A stretch of 64,000 bases of DNA, taken from Kribbella capetownensis. Its GTDB lineage: Bacteria > Actinomycetota > Actinomycetes > Propionibacteriales > Kribbellaceae. Positions 1-8,133 of this stretch are shown one piece after another; positions within the stretch are counted from its first letter, which is position 1; each line of letters starts with the position of its first letter. The position numbers and the translations under genes were made by a program. The stretch is from the NCBI RefSeq assembly GCF_004331485.1, contig NZ_SJKD01000014.1, forward strand, positions 1-64,000, written 5' to 3'. Below the pieces are notes generated by a model that saw only the letters and a list, made by a program, of their open reading frames with translations, did no database searches and was not told the origin of the DNA.

Positions 1-95
1 AGACAGCTCCACTCCACGCCGGGAGGCCTTCACGCATCAACCACACTCACCGCGTGTCGTCACACTTTCTCAACCAACGTGCCTGATCAGTACAG

Positions 96-1568
96 CTAGG
101 TGAGCCAGTCGGTGAGTGGGCCGATCGCGAAGTACACCACGAAGAGCGCCGACACGATCCACATCAGTGGGTGGATCTGGTGCGCCCTGCCCCGGACCAG
201 CTTCAGGATGACGTACGCCACGAAGCCCGCGCCGATGCCGGCCGAGATCGAGTACGTGAACGGCATCAAGATGATGGTCAGGAACGCCGGGAACGCGATG
301 TCGAAGTCGTCGAAGTTGATCCCCTTCACCTGGGTCATCATCAAGAACCCGACCAGGATCAACGCCGGCGTCGCCGCTTCGTACGGCACCAGCGTGACCA
401 GCGGCGCGACCACCATCGAGATCAGGAAACAGATCCCGGTCACCACGCTGGCCAGCCCGGTCCGGGCTCCTTCACCGACACCGGACGCCGATTCGATGTA
501 CGACGTGTTGCTCGAGACCGAGGCGGCACCACCGGCCGCGGCCGCGACGCTGTCGACGATCAGGATCCGCTGCGCGTTCGGCGGGTTGCCCTCCTTGTCG
601 AGCAGCCCGGCCTCGGCGCCGATCGCGGTCATCGTGCCCATCGTGTCGAAGAAGTCGGCGAGCATCAGCGTGAAGACCAGCAGCAGCGCGGAGATCACGC
701 CGACCCGCTCGAACGCCCCGAACAGGCTGAACTCGCCGATCGTGTCCAGGTTCGGCTTGGTGAACCAGTCGTCCGGCAACTTCGGCACGCTCAGGCCCCA
801 GCCGCCCGGGTTCTTGTCGCTGCGGGCCCCGATCCCGGCGATCGCCTCGATCACGATCGACAGCACGGTCGCGCCCAGGATGCCGATCAGGATGGCGCCC
901 TTCACCTTCCGCGCGTACAGCGTCACGATCAGGATCAGGCCGACCACGAACACCAGCACCGGCCAGCCCCGAAGGTTGCCGGCGACACCGAGCTCGACCG
1001 GCGGCCCGGTCAGGGCGGCCGGGCGACGGACGAAGCCCGCATCGACCAAGCCGATGAACGCGATGAACAAGCCGATGCCGACACTGATCGCGACCTTCAG
1101 CTGTAATGGCACCGCCTCGAACACGGCTTTGCGGAACCCGGTCAGCACCAGGACCAGGATGATCAGGCCCTCCAGCACCACCAGGCCCATCGCGTCGGCC
1201 CAGGTCATCTTGGTCGCGACCGAGAACGCGATGAACGCGTTCAGGCCGAGGCCGGTGGCCAGCGCCAGCGGGAAGTTCGCCACGAGGCCCATCAGGATCG
1301 TGACCACGCCGGCGACCAGTGCGGTGGCGACCGCGATCTTCGCGATCGAGGCCGCCGTACTGGTGCCACCACCGACGAGCTGGCCGTCGCCGTCCGGCAC
1401 GGTGCCGATGATCAGCGGATTCAGCACCACGATGTACGCCATGGTGAAGAAAGTGACCAGCCCGCCACGGATCTCCCGGCTGAGGGTAGATCCACGTTGG
1501 CTGATCTTGAAGAACGAGTCGACGACATTCGATCCGGAGCGGGCCGTCGCGGCCTGGGGCGAGCTCAT
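96..1568 (-). CDS. NCS2-family (AzgA-like) purine nucleobase permease
   Basis: Predicted inner-membrane proton symporter for purine bases (adenine, guanine or hypoxanthine) of the NCS2/AzgA group. The 490-residue protein has the family length and about 12-14 hydrophobic segments. Family stretches include TFFTMAYIVVLNP near the N-terminus, GLGLNAFIAF, LADFFDTMGTMTAIG and TSYIESASGVGEGARTG; the last is typical of AzgA rather than UraA proteins. The frame stays open upstream to 1739, but the ATG at 1566-1568 gives the normal family N-terminus (MSSPQAAT...), so I chose it. It is divergent from the DUF2530 gene, a neighbour I recall as common in actinobacteria. Exact substrate is not determinable from sequence. 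Confidence 0.9.
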   Translation of the reverse strand: MSSPQAATARSGSNVVDSFFKISQRGSTLSREIRGGLVTFFTMAYIVVLNPLIIGTVPDGDGQLVGGGTSTAASIAKIAVATALVAGVVTILMGLVANFPLALATGLGLNAFIAFSVATKMTWADAMGLVVLEGLIILVLVLTGFRKAVFEAVPLQLKVAISVGIGLFIAFIGLVDAGFVRRPAALTGPPVELGVAGNLRGWPVLVFVVGLILIVTLYARKVKGAILIGILGATVLSIVIEAIAGIGARSDKNPGGWGLSVPKLPDDWFTKPNLDTIGEFSLFGAFERVGVISALLLVFTLMLADFFDTMGTMTAIGAEAGLLDKEGNPPNAQRILIVDSVAAAAGGAASVSSNTSYIESASGVGEGARTGLASVVTGICFLISMVVAPLVTLVPYEAATPALILVGFLMMTQVKGINFDDFDIAFPAFLTIILMPFTYSISAGIGAGFVAYVILKLVRGRAHQIHPLMWIVSALFVVYFAIGPLTDWLT

Positions 1569-1664
1569 GCCCGCATCGTGCCAGTTCCTACCCGTCGGTT
1601 GCGAGCACTGACGCAAAACCGTTCCGCTGCGGGATACGTCGGCGGTGGGTACTAAGGTGGTGCC

Positions 1665-1976
1665 GTGGCAGACGAACGGGAGGCGTCGAAGAAGCGGAAC
1701 GACCCCACGAGCCAGCTCGCCCGCGGCGAACTGGTCCACGCCGAGGTGAAGCCGCTCGACCTGTCCGGCATCCCCAGCGTCATCGTCGGGATCATCGCCT
1801 GGGCGATCGCGTTCGTCGTTGTCCTCATCTTCCGCGACGACCTCAAAGAAGACGGCCTCGAATGGTGGCTCTGGGTCACCGTCGCCGGCTTCGGCCTAGG
1901 CCTCATCGGCCTCTGGTACTGCCGCCGCCGGTGGGCCGCCATCCAAGCCGGCCACCGCCCAGAACAAGAAGACTGA
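1665..1976 (+). CDS. DUF2530 small membrane protein
   Basis: A 103-residue protein with two hydrophobic helices (about residues 37-56 and 69-86), a charged N-terminus and a short charged tail, matching DUF2530, an actinobacterial family of unknown function. The GTG start at 1665 directly precedes ADEREASKKRNDP. It is divergent from the NCS2 permease and points towards the DUF3027 gene. Function is unknown; proximity to the permease suggests at most a shared membrane context. Confidence 0.82.
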   Translation: MADEREASKKRNDPTSQLARGELVHAEVKPLDLSGIPSVIVGIIAWAIAFVVVLIFRDDLKEDGLEWWLWVTVAGFGLGLIGLWYCRRRWAAIQAGHRPEQED

Positions 1977-2284
1977 CGCCCACCAAAGGACACCGCCTCC
2001 GGCCGTTCGCGGACTGGGGTCGCGGGCACATGTGATCGGCGGGTATGACTGCGAGTGGTGACTACCCCACCGCGCCACCTGCGACTCGTGACCGGCCGAA
2101 CGACACCTCTTCGGTAAGCCATGGGTGCTCAAGGAACTGCGTTGCGCGGAAACAAGTTGCCACCAGGCGGCGAAAAGGTTCTGGGTAATGGACCGGCGAA
2201 AGGAGCGGGTGCGTCAGGCGGCCAACGGTCCACAGGTCCGCGCGAGTGTTGGGACGGCGCGTGGTCGGGCGCTTTGGCGGCGGA
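1977..2284. other. Gene-free stretch between two converging genes
   Basis: About 308 bp between the converging ends of the DUF2530 and DUF3027 genes. I see a related pair of short segments (ctgcgagtggtgac near 2049 and ctgcgactcgtgac near 2089) and weak complementarity around them, but no convincing hairpin with a T tract and no coding pattern with a ribosome site. Confidence 0.5.
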
Positions 2285-3130
2285 CTACTTGAGTTCGTCG
2301 TCTGATTCTGGTTCGGCGGCGGCTTCGACTTCGGATTGGACTGCGTCGGCTAGTTCGAGGGTGTCGTAGCCGGTGGTGTCGAAGGCGTGTTCGGCGGACG
2401 GTTGGTCCGGGAGGTCGATGACCGTGTCGGAGTGGGCGCCGCAGCCGTAGTCGTACGCGACGACGCGGCCCTCGCCCGGGGCCATCTCGTTCGCGCAGAT
2501 GCCGAAGGCTTGGCCGAGGCTGTCGGCGAGGCGGATCCAGTAGCCGCACGAGTGGCACTTGTACGGGACGGCCTGCGCGATCGGTGCGCTCGGGCCGAAG
2601 TCACCGGCGTACCAGCGCTCGGCTGCTTCTTCCCGGCCGAACGGCGAGAGCACGCGCTCCCGGCCGAGGCCGAGCTCGTCGACGACCGCGCGTACGTCGT
2701 CCGGGGCGCCAACCTCGGTGAAGCCGGCCTCGAGGCGCGGGTCGTCCGCGTGGGTCGGGAACAGGTCGCCGGGGCGGAGGTCGCCCGGCTGGACGCGCTC
2801 GGACCACGGGACCCACTCCGGTGCGACGACTGCCGCCTCGCCGGGGAGCATGACGACCTCATTGACCGTGACCGTCTTCGCCCGGGAGGCGCGGGTCACC
2901 GTGACCGCCCACCGCCAGCCCCGGTAGCCCGGGTGGGTGGAGGCGAAGTAGTGGGTGACGAGGCGCTCACCCTCCACCGAATGACCGAGGTACTCCCCGA
3001 CCTGCGCAGTACCGGCCTCGTCGATCGCTGCCTCACGGGCAGGGTCGACCGCCGCGACACTGACCGCGTCGGCCTTGGCACGCACCGGTTCCGGAGTTCT
3101 GACGGGAGTCACAATCGCCCATTCTCGCAC
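2285..3130 (-). CDS. DUF3027 domain protein
   Basis: A 281-residue soluble protein matching DUF3027, an actinobacterial family of unknown function. A cysteine-rich segment near residues 190-230 (CHSCGYWIRLADSLGQAFGIC, then YGCGAHSD) looks like a structural zinc site. The C-terminal 45 residues are acidic and low-complexity. Start is uncertain: the GTG at 3128-3130 opens the frame, and another GTG at 3110-3112 (VTPVRTPEPV) is equally plausible; neither has a strong ribosome site. It is divergent from an MFS gene, an arrangement I recall as recurrent. Confidence 0.8.
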   Translation of the reverse strand: MREWAIVTPVRTPEPVRAKADAVSVAAVDPAREAAIDEAGTAQVGEYLGHSVEGERLVTHYFASTHPGYRGWRWAVTVTRASRAKTVTVNEVVMLPGEAAVVAPEWVPWSERVQPGDLRPGDLFPTHADDPRLEAGFTEVGAPDDVRAVVDELGLGRERVLSPFGREEAAERWYAGDFGPSAPIAQAVPYKCHSCGYWIRLADSLGQAFGICANEMAPGEGRVVAYDYGCGAHSDTVIDLPDQPSAEHAFDTTGYDTLELADAVQSEVEAAAEPESDDELK

Positions 3131-3196
3131 GCCCGCGGCAGTGTTCCGAACGCGCCGTGACTACGGTCTGTCCCCTGCAGGAGGCAGGATGGTTCC

Positions 3197-5119
3197 ATGC
3201 ACAGCCCAGACCCCGCCGACCCGAAGTCGACGCCCGGCGGAAAGCCCGCCGGCGAGCGACCGACCGGCGGTCAGCCGAGGGCGGGACAGCAGGCTGGCGG
3301 CCAGCAGACCAGCGGGCAATCGGCGGCGGGGAAGACACCCGGTGACCGGTTCAGTGACGCGCGGGACAAGTTGGGTACTGCGAGCAAGAAGGTCGGCCAC
3401 GCCTCGAAGGTCGGCGCGACCGGGTTCGCGACCGCGTCGAAGAAGACCGCCGTCGTGGGTGGGAAGGTCGGCCGGGCCACCGGCCGCCGGATCCGCGGAC
3501 TGACGGGCGCTCAGGGCGCCCGCGAATCGGGGCTGTCCCGGCTGATCGAGCTGGGCGCGGTCAACGCCGCCGGCGACACCGCGTTCGCGGTCTCGCTGGC
3601 TGGGACCGTGTTCTTCACCGTGCCGAGCGACCAGGCCCGTGACCGCGTCGCACTGTTCCTCTTGCTGACGATGGCGCCGTTCGCCCTGATGGCACCGCTG
3701 ATCGGACCGATCCTGGACCGGTTCCGCCACGGCCGCCGCTGGGCGATCGGTGCGACGCTCGGTCTGCGCGGCTTCCTGGTCTGGAGCCTTGCCGCGTCGA
3801 TGACCGGCTCGAGCTCGGCCTGGCTCTACCCGGCCGCGCTCGGCTGCCTGGTCGCCTCCAAGGCGTACGGCGTGACCCGGGCGTCCGCCGTACCTCGGCT
3901 GCTGCCGAAGGAGATCACGCTCGTCACCGCCAACTCCCGGATCTCGCTGGCCGGCGTCGTGGGTGCGACCGTCGGCGCGGGCATCGCGGGAGCGTTCGCC
4001 GTGATCGGGCCGCAGTGGTCGCTGCGCTGGGCTGCGGTGGTGTACACGATCGGCCTGATCCTCGCGATCCGGCTGCCCAGCGCGGTCGACTCCCCCGCGG
4101 ACGAGGAGATCACCGGTACGGCGGGACGCGACGCGCGGCGCCGGGCGATCACGGCGGCGGTGGCACGCGGCATCCGCTGCAACCTCGGACTCCGGTTCGT
4201 GTCCGGCTTCCTCACCATGTATCTGGCCTTCCTGCTCCGGGACAAACCGATCAGTGGGGTCGACGGCGCGATCGCGGTCGCCGCGGTGATCGCCGCGGCC
4301 GGGATCGGCAACAGCCTCGGCACCCTGACCGGATCGTTGCTCAAGGCACGAAAACCCGAGGTGGTCGTGCTGGTGGTGCTGATCGTGGACGCGACGCTCG
4401 CGGTCGCGGTGGCGGTGCTGTACGGCTTCCCGAGCCTGATCGCACTCGGCCTGATCGCGGGGCTGTGCAGCTCGCTCGGCAAGCTGTCGCTGGACGCGAT
4501 GATCCAGCGTGACGTCGCGGAGTCCGTGCGTACGTCGGTCTTCGCGCGCTCGGAGACAGTGCTGCAACTGGCCTGGGTGATCGGCGGTGGCTGCGGCATC
4601 GTGCTGCCGCTGATCCCGCGGCTCGGCTTCGGCTTCCTGGCGGTCGTCCTGCTCGCCGTGGTCTTCCTGGTGATCCGGATGAAGCCGTCGAAGCCACTGC
4701 CCACCGGCCTGCGCGCAGAGGGCGGGCCTGGTCACAGACCTGGTGGCGGGGAGCCGCACCGGCGGTCCGGCGAGGCGCCACACCGGACGAGCGACACGGA
4801 GCCGGAGCATCCGACCAGCACGAGCCGCACAATCCTGACCACCAGCGTCGCCGAGCAGCGGGCGAACCGGGCGCAGCGCTCCGGCCGGTACGACGAGCCG
4901 ACGGTGGAGCTGAGGATCGAGGACCAGAAACCACCTGGCGACCCCCAGCAGCCGGTCGGACGGTGGTGGAGCGGACAGCAGGACGACGAGGACGAGGACA
5001 CGCTCGAGGACCAGGCGCGGTGGGCCGAGGAGCCGACCGAGGAGCGGGCGCCTGAGCGCGAGCGCGGCCTGTTCAAACGGCGCCCAGGCGGCGACACCCC
5101 ACGCCGCCCACCACGCTGA
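3197..5119 (+). CDS. MFS transporter with long disordered tails
   Basis: A 640-residue membrane protein with an MFS core at about residues 115-500 (roughly 12 helices). It is flanked by a Gly/Gln/Lys-rich N-terminal tail of about 110 residues and a charged C-terminal tail of about 140 residues rich in Arg, Glu and Asp. The tails are unusually long for an MFS carrier and are predicted cytoplasmic and disordered. An AGGAGG sequence lies about 13 bases before the ATG. Substrate unknown. The gene is divergent from DUF3027 and ends at a strong hairpin shared with the next converging gene. Confidence 0.82.
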   Translation: MHSPDPADPKSTPGGKPAGERPTGGQPRAGQQAGGQQTSGQSAAGKTPGDRFSDARDKLGTASKKVGHASKVGATGFATASKKTAVVGGKVGRATGRRIRGLTGAQGARESGLSRLIELGAVNAAGDTAFAVSLAGTVFFTVPSDQARDRVALFLLLTMAPFALMAPLIGPILDRFRHGRRWAIGATLGLRGFLVWSLAASMTGSSSAWLYPAALGCLVASKAYGVTRASAVPRLLPKEITLVTANSRISLAGVVGATVGAGIAGAFAVIGPQWSLRWAAVVYTIGLILAIRLPSAVDSPADEEITGTAGRDARRRAITAAVARGIRCNLGLRFVSGFLTMYLAFLLRDKPISGVDGAIAVAAVIAAAGIGNSLGTLTGSLLKARKPEVVVLVVLIVDATLAVAVAVLYGFPSLIALGLIAGLCSSLGKLSLDAMIQRDVAESVRTSVFARSETVLQLAWVIGGGCGIVLPLIPRLGFGFLAVVLLAVVFLVIRMKPSKPLPTGLRAEGGPGHRPGGGEPHRRSGEAPHRTSDTEPEHPTSTSRTILTTSVAEQRANRAQRSGRYDEPTVELRIEDQKPPGDPQQPVGRWWSGQQDDEDEDTLEDQARWAEEPTEERAPERERGLFKRRPGGDTPRRPPR

Positions 5120-5144
5120 AGCGACGGACCTGCGGGCAAGCGCA

Positions 5145-5176
5145 GAGCAGCCCCGGCGGGTGCGCCGGGGCTGCTC
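5145..5176. terminator. Bidirectional terminator hairpin
   Basis: Perfect 14-bp stem (gagcagccccggcg / cgccggggctgctc) with a 4-base loop, lying between two converging transporter genes that end at 5119 and 5188. No long T tract follows on either strand, which is common for GC-rich actinobacterial terminators. Confidence 0.8.
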
Positions 5177-5187
5177 GGTCGAGGGGT

Positions 5188-6732
5188 TCAGGCAACGGGC
5201 TGGAGTGCGGGGTCGTCCTCTTCGCCGGAGACGGGAACCGGCTCCGGCGAAGGAGCAGTGCCGCGCAGGGTTGTGGTGGCGACGACCGCGGTGACCAGAA
5301 GAAGGACGCAACCGACGACTGCGACCACGTTCATGCTGTGGGTGAAGGCGTGCCGAGCGGTGGCCAGAACGGTCTCGGCAACCTGGGCCGGCAGGTGGGC
5401 CGCCGCTGCGGTCGCCGCCGGCAGACCCTCGCGGACCGGAGCCGCCACATCCGACGGCAGGTCCGAGCGGTAGGCCGCAGTACCGATGGAGCCGAGGACC
5501 GCGATGCCCAGCGCGCCGCCGAACTCGCTGCAGGTCTCCATCACCGCGGAGGCCGAGCCGGCCCGCTCCGGGGCGACCGATCCGACGATCGCCTCGGTCA
5601 CCAGCGACATCACCATCACCAAACCGGCGGCCAGCAGAGCAGCTCCAGTCAGGACGACCGCCAGCGAGGAATCCGGCCGCACCTGGGTCAGGACGCCGAA
5701 ACCGGAAGCCGCCAGGACGAAGGCACCACCGATCACGTACGCCCGGTCGATCCGCCGAGCCAGCGAGGTCGCCAGCGGCGCCGCACCGCCAACCACCACC
5801 GACGGAGCCAGTGACCACAGCGCCGCCTTGAACGGGCTCAGACCGTGGACCAGCTGCAGGTACTGGGTCATGAAGACCGCGTTGCCCACCAGGGCCAGAG
5901 TCCCAACAGTGTTGGCCACCAGCGAACCGCTGAACGCCATGTTGCGGAACATCCCCAGCTCGATCATCGGGTACGCCGCGGTCCGCTGACGCTGCACGAA
6001 CATCACTCCGAACATCAGGCCGGCCACGATCGCGACCACCGGCAGCGCGGACGCCCCGTTCGCCGCCAGCTCCTTGATCCCCCAGATCACCGGCAGTACG
6101 GCGGCCAGCGACAGCAGCGACCCGAGCAGGTCGAACCGGCCGCCGGTCGGCGCCTTGAACTCCGGCAGCAGCATCGGCGCGAGCACCAGCAGCAGGAGCA
6201 TCGCCGGGGTGTTGATCAGGAACACCGAACCCCACCAGAAGTGCTCCAGCAGGAAGCCGCCGAGCACCGGGCCGAGCGAGATCCCGCCCATCATCACCGC
6301 GCTCCAGAACGCGATCGCCTTCGCCCGCTGCTCCGCGTCGTGGAACATGTTCCGGATCAGCGCCAGGGTCGACGGCATCAGGGTCGCGCCACCGATTCCG
6401 AGCACCGCGCGAGCCGCGATCAGCTGCTCCGGGCTCTGCGCGTACGCCGCGGCCACCGAGGCCAGACCGAAAGCGACGGCGCCGAAGATCAGCAACCGGC
6501 GGCGGCCGATCCGGTCACCGAGCGAACCCATGGTGATCAGCAGGCCGGCCAGCACGAACCCGTAGATGTCGAAGATCCACAGCTGCTCGGTCGCCGAGAC
6601 TCCCAGGTCCGCGCTGATGTACGGGACTGCGAAGTACAGCACCGAGACGTCCATCGAGACCAGCAACAGCGGCAGTGCGAGCACGCCGAGCGCGATCCAC
6701 TCTTTGCGTCCCGCTCGTTCTGTCGGACCCAT
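5188..6732 (-). CDS. DHA2-type 14-TM MFS drug exporter
   Basis: A 514-residue MFS protein of the EmrB/QacA (DHA2) type with about 14 hydrophobic segments. Visible motifs are LGDRIGRRRLL (motif A, loop 2-3) and VLGIGGATLMPSTLALI (motif C-like antiporter region). It likely exports hydrophobic or cationic compounds by proton antiport. The ATG at 6730-6732 follows GGAGGGG at 7 bases. It is divergent from a TetR gene with a palindromic operator between them, the classic arrangement for drug-inducible efflux under local repression. Confidence 0.88.
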   Translation of the reverse strand: MGPTERAGRKEWIALGVLALPLLLVSMDVSVLYFAVPYISADLGVSATEQLWIFDIYGFVLAGLLITMGSLGDRIGRRRLLIFGAVAFGLASVAAAYAQSPEQLIAARAVLGIGGATLMPSTLALIRNMFHDAEQRAKAIAFWSAVMMGGISLGPVLGGFLLEHFWWGSVFLINTPAMLLLLVLAPMLLPEFKAPTGGRFDLLGSLLSLAAVLPVIWGIKELAANGASALPVVAIVAGLMFGVMFVQRQRTAAYPMIELGMFRNMAFSGSLVANTVGTLALVGNAVFMTQYLQLVHGLSPFKAALWSLAPSVVVGGAAPLATSLARRIDRAYVIGGAFVLAASGFGVLTQVRPDSSLAVVLTGAALLAAGLVMVMSLVTEAIVGSVAPERAGSASAVMETCSEFGGALGIAVLGSIGTAAYRSDLPSDVAAPVREGLPAATAAAAHLPAQVAETVLATARHAFTHSMNVVAVVGCVLLLVTAVVATTTLRGTAPSPEPVPVSGEEDDPALQPVA

Positions 6733-6759
6733 GATGCCCCTCCGAAGATCTGTTTACGC

Positions 6760-6774
6760 CGCACACTGTGTGCG
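6760..6774. promoter_or_regulatory. Candidate TetR operator, 15-bp palindrome
   Basis: The sequence cgcacactgtgtgcg is a perfect palindrome around a central base, located 28 bp upstream of the exporter start and 73 bp upstream of the TetR start. A second, wider inverted pair, tgtttac (6751-6757) and gtaaaca (6809-6815), brackets it. The position fits autorepression and repression of the exporter by the adjacent TetR; this is inference. Confidence 0.6.
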
Positions 6775-6846
6775 CCATACACAGACCATAACGACATCTG
6801 TCTATGATGTAAACAGTCAATCCGGAAGAACGCCGAGGAGGGCCAC

Positions 6847-7605
6847 ATGGACGAGCAGGTCGAGCTGCCGCGAGTGCTGCAGCAGCTGTGGGGGATCGAG
6901 GGCCCGGCCCGGCCCGGGCCGAAGCCGGCGTTCCACCTGAGTGACATCGGCCAGGCGGCGATCCGGCTGGCGGACACGGGCGGCCTGGCCGCGGTCTCGA
7001 TGAGCAAGGTGGCGGCCGAGCTCGGCTTCACCACGATGTCGCTCTACCGGTACGTCGATTCCAAGGACGACCTGTACGCCGTGATGCTGGAAGAAGCGTT
7101 CGGCGAGGCACCCGAGCCGGTGGCCGGGCAGGACTGGCGCGGCCGCATCACCAGGTGGGCCGAGGCGTTCCGCGACAGCCTGCGGCAGCACCCGTGGATC
7201 CTGCAGGTGCCGGTGTCGGAGCCGCCGCTGTCACCCAACCAGCTGGGCTGGATGGAGTCGGCGTTGCAGGCGTTCGACGGTACGCCGTTGACGGCGAACG
7301 AACGGCTGTCGTCGATGCTGCTGGTGAACATCTACGTCCGCGGGACCATGCAGCTGACCTTGAGCATGCTGACGCAGACCCCCGAGGAGGCCGCGACCGC
7401 GGGCCGGCAATACAACCAGCGACTGCGCCTGCTCGCGACCGAGGATCGGTTCCCGGCGATCGCGGCCGGCGTCCAGCAGCCGAACTCGGTGGCCGACCTC
7501 GACGTGGACTTCGAGGACGATGGATTCCGCGACGGCCTGGAGACCGTCCTCGACGGCATCCAGGCCCGGATCGACCGGCAGCCCTCGACTGATCGCGAGG
7601 GCTGA
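6847..7605 (+). CDS. TetR/AcrR-family repressor
   Basis: A 252-residue regulator. The N-terminal helix-turn-helix at about residues 30-80 (AAIRLADTGGLAAVSMSKVA, then GFTTMSLYRYVDSKDDL) is canonical TetR, and the long C-terminal domain resembles the TetR_C_1 class of drug-efflux regulators. Residues 1-30 are an extension before the HTH, also common in this class. Start ATG at 6847 has GAGGAGGG 6-13 bases upstream. Likely represses the divergent DHA2 exporter and itself. Confidence 0.88.
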   Translation: MDEQVELPRVLQQLWGIEGPARPGPKPAFHLSDIGQAAIRLADTGGLAAVSMSKVAAELGFTTMSLYRYVDSKDDLYAVMLEEAFGEAPEPVAGQDWRGRITRWAEAFRDSLRQHPWILQVPVSEPPLSPNQLGWMESALQAFDGTPLTANERLSSMLLVNIYVRGTMQLTLSMLTQTPEEAATAGRQYNQRLRLLATEDRFPAIAAGVQQPNSVADLDVDFEDDGFRDGLETVLDGIQARIDRQPSTDREG

Positions 7606-7607
7606 AC

Positions 7608-7991
7608 TCAGATGTCCAGCTTGTCGGCGACCCCGCGCAGCACGGTCGCGACCTGACGGGCGGCCTTGTTGTCGGGGTGGCGGCCGCGGCGGTAGCCCTC
7701 GCCGAGGTTGTCCAGCAGCTTGATCAGGTCCTCGATGACGAGCTGCATCTCCTCCGGCTTCGGCCGCATCGCCTTCGCCACCGACGGCGGCGGGTCGATC
7801 AGCCGGACCTGCAGAGCCTGCTCACCCTTGCGGCCCTCGACGACCCCGAACTCGACCTTCTGCCCCGGCTTGAGGTTGGTCACTCCGGCGGGCAGGGCCT
7901 CGGCCCGGACGTAGACGTCACCGCCCTCTTCCTTGCTGAGGAAGCCGAACCCCTTCTCGGAGTCATACCACTTGACCTTGCCAACGGGCAC
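7608..7991 (-). CDS. Cold-shock-domain protein with C-terminal helical extension
   Basis: A 127-residue protein. The N-terminal 65 residues are a cold-shock domain (KVKWYDSEKGFGFL is RNP1-like; DVYVRAEAL replaces the usual DVFVHFSAI), binding single-stranded RNA or DNA. The remaining 60 residues form a predicted helical extension not present in classical 67-residue CspA proteins but usual in this actinobacterial subgroup. The GTG start at 7989-7991 follows GAAGAGG and gives PVGKVKWYD; the longer upstream frame is rejected. It ends 2 bases after the TetR stop (convergent) and begins about 1 kb before the next opposite-strand promoter. Confidence 0.88.
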   Translation of the reverse strand: MPVGKVKWYDSEKGFGFLSKEEGGDVYVRAEALPAGVTNLKPGQKVEFGVVEGRKGEQALQVRLIDPPPSVAKAMRPKPEEMQLVIEDLIKLLDNLGEGYRRGRHPDNKAARQVATVLRGVADKLDI

Positions 7992-8133
7992 GGGAACCTC
8001 TTCAGTCGTCAATCGTCGGAACCGACCGGGCGGGCGGCCTGATCGGGAACCCAGCGTACGTGAACCGGCGCCGCGGCGCCTCCGGGAAACCATCTGATCC
8101 GGCAGGCTTCCCGCAGAGACCAGGACCCACACC

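Noticed and set aside
3161-6235. A 1024-codon open frame on the minus strand
   Set aside because: It runs antisense across two clear MFS genes; composition is Arg/Gly/Asp-rich as expected for a high-GC shadow frame, with no family motif.
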